Assembly: GCF_004005845.1 (NCBI RefSeq)
Contig: NZ_SADE01000004.1
Location: forward strand, 496,001 to 560,000
Direction: 5' to 3'
Origin: Hwanghaeella grinnelliae
GTDB taxonomy: Bacteria; Pseudomonadota; Alphaproteobacteria; UBA8366; Aestuariispiraceae
DNA: 64,000 nucleotides
Part shown: in pieces, positions 59,254 through 64,000 of the stretch
How the letters are laid out: each line of letters begins with the position of its first letter
Numbering within the stretch: the stretch's first letter is position 1
Program-made: the position numbers and the translations under genes
The notes under the pieces: model-generated
What the model saw: the letters and a program-made list of their open reading frames with translations, nothing else
What the model was told of the DNA's origin: nothing
The model's database searches: none

Positions 59254-60885
59254 GTGACGGATGTCATGAGATCAGGGCGAACCATTGGGGCCATATTGCT
59301 GGCGAAGAGCGGGCATGTGGCGGTCTTCGGGCCGTTATCGGATCCCCGACTGGGGGCCATGGTCCTGGAGCGCAAATGGCTCGCCGAGATAAAGCGGCGC
59401 CGGATAGCAACTTTGTCTCTCGACGGAAAAAGCTACACGATATTTTGCATTCCCACGGACGCGGGTGAGCTATTGCTCTTCAATACCGGTGTCGGCGATG
59501 CGCTCACGACATTCCTTGCGACCGTCGATTTTGCCTTTGATGCTCTGACCGATCTAATCGACGACCCCGACTGCGCAATGACCGTGATCGACCGGGAAGG
59601 GCGCCTCTCCTACTTGTCGCCCCGTCATGAGACTTTTTTCGGGACCGATCTGCAGGGCGGATTGGGCGGCAGCGCGCGGGATGTCATCGGAAATACCCAA
59701 TTGGACCGCGTTCTGGGTACCGGTAAGGCGGAACGGGGCGATGTCCAAAATATTGACGGCGTCAGCAGGCCGATCGTGCGGATACCGGTTTCGCAGGACG
59801 GCAAAGTCGTCGGGGCGATTGGCAGGATCGCCCTGGAAGCCCCCGATGAAATCGAAGGGCTGACACGGAGGATCAATGAGCTTGAGCGCGATGTGGCCTT
59901 CTTTCGTCGGCTGTCAGGCACCGGTCAGGTCGATATCGCGGGTGAAGAAGCCATTATCGGCGGGTCGGACAATGCCCGACGAGTAAGGATGGATGCGGCG
60001 AAGGCCGCCCCTTTGGGCAATCCCGTTCTGATCCGCGGTGAAGCAGGCACGGACACAGCCCAGATCGCCTATGCAATTCACCGGACCGGGCCGCGCCGGG
60101 AAGGACCTTTCGTGATCGTCAATGCAGCGGCCTTGCCATCCTCTATGTTGGAAATTGAATTGTTCGGCTGTGAACTGGGTGCCATTCCCGGGGCCGACAA
60201 GAAGGCGGCCAAAGGCGCGGTCGAACGGGCAAATGACGGGACGCTTTTTATCGAAGGGGTTTCGACCCTTTCCCTGTCGCACCAGCAGGCATTGTTGGAC
60301 GCGCTTCAACGGCGGGAGGTAATGCGGATCGGCGCGGCGCAAGGTCGAAAGGCCGATGTCAGACTCATTGCGGCCAGTTCCAGAAACCTGCATGGACTTG
60401 TGGAATCCGGCGCGATGTTGCCGGCCTTCCTGGACCGCATCAGCCCGATTGTCATAGACGTGGCACCGTTGCGAGGACGTTTGGACGACCTGCCGGATTT
60501 GCTGTCGGATATTCTGAAGGCGGTGGCCATGCGCCATCACCATGCCGTGCCCGCTATTGCGGATGACGTCGTGCCTTTTTTGAAAGGACAGGGCTGGCCC
60601 GGCAACGACCTGGAGCTTCGCCAGGCGGTCGAGCGGGCCTTCGCCGTCGGGGACGGCGAGACCCTGCGCATGGCGGATTTCGTTCCGCGGCGCGGACGGG
60701 TTCGGTCGGTTGATGCGGCCGTCGCCCCGACGGGAAGCGGGTTGCATGCGGCGACCGAAGCGCTTGGCATGGATTTGATCTACGATGCTTTGGAACGGTG
60801 CGGCGGAAACAAGAAGAAGGCCGCGGCCCAGTTGGGGATTTCCCGGTCATACCTTTATAAGCGGTTGGCCGAAGCAAAGGCCTGA
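59254..60885 (+). CDS. Sigma-54-type (NtrC-like) regulator with degenerate ATPase
   Basis: A 543-residue protein. A PAS-like region (about 100-190; DCAMTVIDREGRLSYLS) is followed by an AAA+ domain (about 225-465) and a Fis-type HTH at the C-terminus (GGNKKKAAAQLGISRSYLYKRL in two runs, about 518-539). The AAA+ domain has lost key residues: Walker A reads GEAGTDTAQ (no GK), the GAFTGA loop reads GAIPGA, and Walker B reads DGTLFIEG in place of GGTLFLDE. It therefore probably does not activate sigma-54 and may act as a conventional DNA-binding repressor or activator. GTG start at 59254; an ATG at 59266 is possible. Confidence 0.8.
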   Translation: MTDVMRSGRTIGAILLAKSGHVAVFGPLSDPRLGAMVLERKWLAEIKRRRIATLSLDGKSYTIFCIPTDAGELLLFNTGVGDALTTFLATVDFAFDALTDLIDDPDCAMTVIDREGRLSYLSPRHETFFGTDLQGGLGGSARDVIGNTQLDRVLGTGKAERGDVQNIDGVSRPIVRIPVSQDGKVVGAIGRIALEAPDEIEGLTRRINELERDVAFFRRLSGTGQVDIAGEEAIIGGSDNARRVRMDAAKAAPLGNPVLIRGEAGTDTAQIAYAIHRTGPRREGPFVIVNAAALPSSMLEIELFGCELGAIPGADKKAAKGAVERANDGTLFIEGVSTLSLSHQQALLDALQRREVMRIGAAQGRKADVRLIAASSRNLHGLVESGAMLPAFLDRISPIVIDVAPLRGRLDDLPDLLSDILKAVAMRHHHAVPAIADDVVPFLKGQGWPGNDLELRQAVERAFAVGDGETLRMADFVPRRGRVRSVDAAVAPTGSGLHAATEALGMDLIYDALERCGGNKKKAAAQLGISRSYLYKRLAEAKA

Positions 60886-61065
60886 CCCGTCCTGATTCAA
60901 CTCTCTTTTTTTGTCCCGGTCCAGCACCGGCGTTCCACCGCCCGGTTGGGTGCGTTCGCGTATTATTGCCATTGTTTTGATTAGGCCTAAATTGGTATCA
61001 CAAGAACAAGATGAACAGTGGCAAGGTCCGGCGCCGAGGGCGGTACGCGACCTTTGGGAGGGGAT

Positions 61066-61308
61066 ATGACGGATCAAATGCATGTCTATGCGTTGGATTG
61101 CTATCCGGATCCCAACGGGGATCCTTCGGTGGTGATGATCGTCGCTGCGCGTTCTGAAACAGATGCGGTGGAACTGGCTTTCACCCACCCGAACGCCGCG
61201 CAGTACAAAGCCGTGCAACTCAATCCAAAGAGCAAGCCGGGGCGGGCGATCACCATCGACCGGGGTGTGCATGGTTTTGTAAGTTGGCGCGCCTATAAAG
61301 CGCTTTGA
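61066..61308 (+). CDS. Small hypothetical protein, 80 residues
   Basis: A compact alpha/beta-looking protein (HVYALDCYPDPNGDPSVVMI; ETDAVELAFTHPNAAQYKAV) of no family I recognise. GGGAGGGG before the ATG at 61066 and good codon use support it as real. It precedes the polyferredoxin gene by 67 bp on the same strand and may be co-transcribed with it. Confidence 0.55.
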   Translation: MTDQMHVYALDCYPDPNGDPSVVMIVAARSETDAVELAFTHPNAAQYKAVQLNPKSKPGRAITIDRGVHGFVSWRAYKAL

Positions 61309-61375
61309 ATGTGCAACCGTTGCCGACGGGTTCTTTCCGGGGTCGGCGCAAACTAATCTTATTATGGGTGGAAGT

Positions 61376-63421
61376 ATGACGGATGCGGGCGGCGCGCCTG
61401 AGCGGCAAGAGAAGGTTCTGATCTGCGATTGCGAAGGAACGATGACCCTGGACCGCAAGGCGCTGGAAGGCGGGTTCGCCGAAGGCTGCGCCAAAGCCGG
61501 TTTTACGCAATTGTGCCGGGGAGAACTCAGTCAATTCATTGACCAGGCCCGGACTGCATCAGGGCTGATGGTCGCGTGCACTCAGGAACAGCAAACCTTT
61601 CACGAAGCGCTGGGGGAGGCGGATATAGATCTCCAGCCGTCTTTCGTGAATATCCGCGAACAGGCGGGTTGGTCCGAACAAGGAAGTAAGTCTGCGCCCA
61701 AAATGCGCGCCCTGCTGACAGCGGCCGAGGTTCGAATGCCGGATGTCCCGACAATCGACATGGCATCTGCTGGCGTGTGCCTGATTTACGGGGCGGGCGA
61801 TGTCGCGCTTGAAGCGGCATCGCTGCTGAAGGACCGGTTGAACGTCTCCCTCTTGCTCACCGATGCCGGCGACCTCATGCCTCTGGGCGCGATGGATCTG
61901 ATGATCGCGGCGGGGCGGATCGCCGGGGCGACCGGTCACCTGGGTGATTTCGAAATCCACGTGAACGGCTACGCGCCTGTCAGGCCCTCCTCGAAGGATG
62001 GGCTGCAGTTCGACATCAAGCGGGACGGGGCCGCGGCAAGGTGTGACCTGATCGTCGACTTGTCGGGCGGCGCGCCGCTTTTCCCGTCCCATGAACGCCG
62101 CGACGGCTATTTCAAGCTGGACCCGGAAGACCGACCCGGGCTGTACAAGGTGTTGTTCGACATCGCCGATATGGTGGGCGAGTTCGAAAAGCCGAGATAT
62201 GTGGATTTCCAGGATGCCCTATGCGCCCATTCGCGTAGCCGGGTTACGGGATGCACCCGCTGCCTCGATGTCTGCCCGGCCTCTGCCATCAAGCCGGACG
62301 GCGACCATGTCACCATCGATCCCTATCTGTGCGGCGGCTGCGGCGCGTGTAACAGCGTCTGCCCGACCGGCGCGGCAGGTTATGCGGCTCCCTCGACGGA
62401 AGCCCTGTTGCGGCGTGTGCGGACCCTGTTGTCCAGCTACGCGCAGGCGGGCGGCAAGGGCGCGGTTCTGCTGGTTCACGATCCTCGGCACGGGCCAGCG
62501 GCGATCGAAGCGATGGCGCGCTACGGGCGCGGTTTGCCGGCCGATGTTTTGCCTTTCGAAGTTAACGAAATCACGCAGGTCGGACTCGATTTCCTGCTTC
62601 CCGCCTTGGCCTATGGCGCCGACGGCATCGTCATCATGGGACCGACCGCAAAGCGGTCTGAAATCGACGGGCTTGCGGGGCAGGTCGCCATGGCGGAAGC
62701 GGTCGCGACCGGCCTTGGCTATGACAGTGGATTGGTGTCGCTTGTTCTGGAGGACGACCCCCAACCGGTCGAAGACCTATTATATGCCATGCCTGCCGTA
62801 GCGTCGGATCGGGCCGCAGCATCCTTCAACCCACAGGCACAAAAGCGCACCAATATCCGTTCCGCCTCGACGCATCTGCATGCCCATGCGCCAGCGCCGG
62901 TCGACAATATCCGGCTGCCGGCGGGCGCCCCGTTCGGCGCGGTTCGTGTCGATACCGACGGCTGCACGCTGTGCCTTTCCTGCGTCAGTTCCTGTCCCAC
63001 CGGCGCGCTGACGGACAACCCCGACAAGCCCCAACTCGGGTTCCAGGAATCCGCCTGTATTCAGTGCGGGTTGTGCAAAAGCACCTGTCCCGAGAAGGTC
63101 ATCACCCTTGAGCCGCGGTTCAATTTCGCCGCGAACGCGGTCGAGCGGCACGTGGTGTATGAGGAAGAACCGTTCGAATGCGTTTCCTGCGGCAAGCCAT
63201 TCGCGTCCAAGAGCACGATCGAGAAGATGGTGAAAACCTTGGCCGAGAAGCACTGGATGTTCCAAGGGGCGGCCGCCGAAAAGCTGAAAATGTGCGAGGA
63301 TTGCCGCGTGCAGGCCCAGTTCAACGAACCCGGTGGGCCGATGAAACTGGGTGAGCGCCCGACGCCGCGCACGACGGAGGACTATCTCCGCGAGCGCGAG
63401 GAAGAAAACGGTAAAAACTAG
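61376..63421 (+). CDS. Multi-cluster 4Fe-4S ferredoxin-like protein
   Basis: A 681-residue cytoplasmic iron-sulfur protein. Two adjacent 4Fe-4S motifs lie about 295-340 (CTRCLDVCPASAI; CGGCGACNSVCPTGA) and two more about 530-575 (CTLCLSCVSSCPTGAL; CIQCGLCKSTCPEKVI). A C-terminal CVSC/CEDC pair (about 604-645) suggests a further metal site. The N-terminal 290 residues resemble the 4Fe-4S proteins found next to formate dehydrogenase and molybdoenzyme genes. I chose the ATG at 61376, with GGTGGAAG before it; another lies at 61364 without one. It probably transfers electrons for a molybdoenzyme. No enzyme subunit is in view. Confidence 0.78.
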   Translation: MTDAGGAPERQEKVLICDCEGTMTLDRKALEGGFAEGCAKAGFTQLCRGELSQFIDQARTASGLMVACTQEQQTFHEALGEADIDLQPSFVNIREQAGWSEQGSKSAPKMRALLTAAEVRMPDVPTIDMASAGVCLIYGAGDVALEAASLLKDRLNVSLLLTDAGDLMPLGAMDLMIAAGRIAGATGHLGDFEIHVNGYAPVRPSSKDGLQFDIKRDGAAARCDLIVDLSGGAPLFPSHERRDGYFKLDPEDRPGLYKVLFDIADMVGEFEKPRYVDFQDALCAHSRSRVTGCTRCLDVCPASAIKPDGDHVTIDPYLCGGCGACNSVCPTGAAGYAAPSTEALLRRVRTLLSSYAQAGGKGAVLLVHDPRHGPAAIEAMARYGRGLPADVLPFEVNEITQVGLDFLLPALAYGADGIVIMGPTAKRSEIDGLAGQVAMAEAVATGLGYDSGLVSLVLEDDPQPVEDLLYAMPAVASDRAAASFNPQAQKRTNIRSASTHLHAHAPAPVDNIRLPAGAPFGAVRVDTDGCTLCLSCVSSCPTGALTDNPDKPQLGFQESACIQCGLCKSTCPEKVITLEPRFNFAANAVERHVVYEEEPFECVSCGKPFASKSTIEKMVKTLAEKHWMFQGAAAEKLKMCEDCRVQAQFNEPGGPMKLGERPTPRTTEDYLREREEENGKN

Positions 63422-63425
63422 GCCG

Positions 63426-64000
63426 TTAGGCGCAGGGCCTTAGCGGCGTAATGCTCAGGAACCCGGCGTGCGTTCGCGCGACGGAAGCCTCGACACCGTA
63501 GACATCGCGCAGCCTCTCCTCCGTCAGGACATCGCCCGCCGGGCCGCTGGCCACGACCGTTCCCCCAGACAGGCAGATGATTTCCTGCGCGAATTGCGCC
63601 GCCAGGGACAGGTCGTGCATGGCGGCGATGGCGACCACGCCCCGTTCACGCGCATGGTCGCGAACGGCGTTCAAGACGACCAACTGATGCCGCAGGTCCA
63701 GGGCCGCCGTCGGTTCGTCCAGCAGCAGGACGTCGGGGTCGCGGAACAGGGCCTGTGCCAAGAAGACCAATTGCTTCTGACCGCCGCTCAAGGCGTCCAG
63801 TGATCGGCTTTCAAGATGCCCGATACCGAAGCGGTTCAGCAGCGCCAGGGCCTCGGTAGGAAGATGGGCCGGTACGGAAAGACCGAGCGAACGCAGCCTG
63901 CCGAGCAGAACGACCTCCAGCACCGTCAGGGAGGAAGCCCCCCCGACATCCTGCGGCATGTAGGAAACGGTCTTGCTGCGCTGGCGTTGCGGGATTTCCA
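63426..64000 (-). CDS. Iron-siderophore/cobalamin-type ABC transporter ATPase, cut by window edge
   Basis: The C-terminal about 191 residues of a FepC/BtuD/HmuV-like ATPase are visible; the 5' end lies beyond 64000. The Q-loop region VSYMPQDVGG, the signature LSGGQKQLVFLAQALFRDPD (in two runs) and Walker B LLLDEPTAALD, with the switch His in AAMHDLSLAAQFA, are intact, so it is not obviously broken. It would drive import of a metal chelate. Its stop lies 4 bp from that of the convergent polyferredoxin gene. Confidence 0.85.
   Translation of the reverse strand, partial: EIPQRQRSKTVSYMPQDVGGASSLTVLEVVLLGRLRSLGLSVPAHLPTEALALLNRFGIGHLESRSLDALSGGQKQLVFLAQALFRDPDVLLLDEPTAALDLRHQLVVLNAVRDHARERGVVAIAAMHDLSLAAQFAQEIICLSGGTVVASGPAGDVLTEERLRDVYGVEASVARTHAGFLSITPLRPCA

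Noticed and set aside
63426-64000. A truncated ABC ATPase pseudogene
   Set aside because: The frame is open to the window edge and all visible motifs are intact, so it is simply cut by the boundary.
1-64000. tRNA, rRNA, insertion sequences, prophage or integron signs
   Set aside because: None was recognised by eye; small RNAs and weak tRNA-like folds cannot be excluded without a covariance-model scan.

Overview
The window looks like part of the chromosome of a free-living, probably marine, high-GC alphaproteobacterium, most like a Rhodospirillales-type heterotroph. This is inferred from gene content, not from a marker gene. The supporting signs are two complete TRAP carboxylate transporters, an intracellular polyhydroxyalkanoate depolymerase, a CysD/CysNC sulfate-activation pair, a DUF2336 protein, a CheZ-like phosphatase and a CtrA-type site. 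Genes are tightly packed, many start/stop codons overlap (ATGA, GTGA, TTGA), and GTG and TTG starts are common. I saw no tRNA, rRNA, insertion sequence, prophage or CRISPR array.

Layout. 1-3.6 kb: two O-antigen-ligase-like polytopic proteins, one fused to a flippase-like domain. 4.1-6.4 kb: an accessory-looking group (GNAT-like protein, PAS_5-like protein, 89-residue protein, XRE regulator) with repeated GTATTAC half-sites. 6.6-10.8 kb: a FadR-type regulator divergent from a TRAP transporter. 10.9-16.6 kb: a DinB protein, a second TRAP operon ending in a tautomerase-SnoaL fusion, and a methyltransferase pair. 16.7-26.1 kb: an eight-gene translationally coupled catabolic operon (GntR/UTRA regulator, aconitase-family large and small subunits, isocitrate-lyase-family lyase, HyuB, HyuA, isochorismatase-like protein, FAD oxidoreductase). 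26.2-33.2 kb: an outer-membrane beta-barrel protein and a sulfation locus (CysD, CysNC, sulfotransferase, two small membrane proteins, arylsulfotransferase-like protein). 33.4-41.9 kb: PHA depolymerase, an SDR, a PLP lyase-modABC-adenylate cyclase operon and an FAD oxidoreductase. 41.9-49.9 kb: a cysteine/sulfur cluster (two Nudix hydrolases, CysK, AlaX, sulfurtransferase, double GNAT), an enolase-superfamily enzyme, and convergent GNAT and desaturase genes sharing a 15-bp tandem repeat. 50-61 kb: regulators and signalling proteins (XRE plus PhnD-like protein, two cyclic-nucleotide-binding proteins, CheZ, Hpt, DUF2336, OmpR-type regulator, degenerate sigma-54-type regulator) with SerA among them. 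61-64 kb: a polyferredoxin and the end of an iron/cobalamin-type ABC ATPase gene.

How the parts fit. The 16.7-26.1 kb operon, with the oppositely oriented TRAP transporter beside it, reads as an uptake and degradation module for an unidentified carboxylated, perhaps cyclic, substrate. It combines ATP-dependent HyuAB chemistry, a hydro-lyase and a C-C lyase that could release central metabolites. It is the best candidate for an undescribed system. The second candidate is the sulfation locus: sulfate is activated to APS/PAPS by CysD/CysNC and then used by a sulfotransferase, next to an ASST-like protein and two conserved-looking small membrane proteins. The acceptor is unknown.
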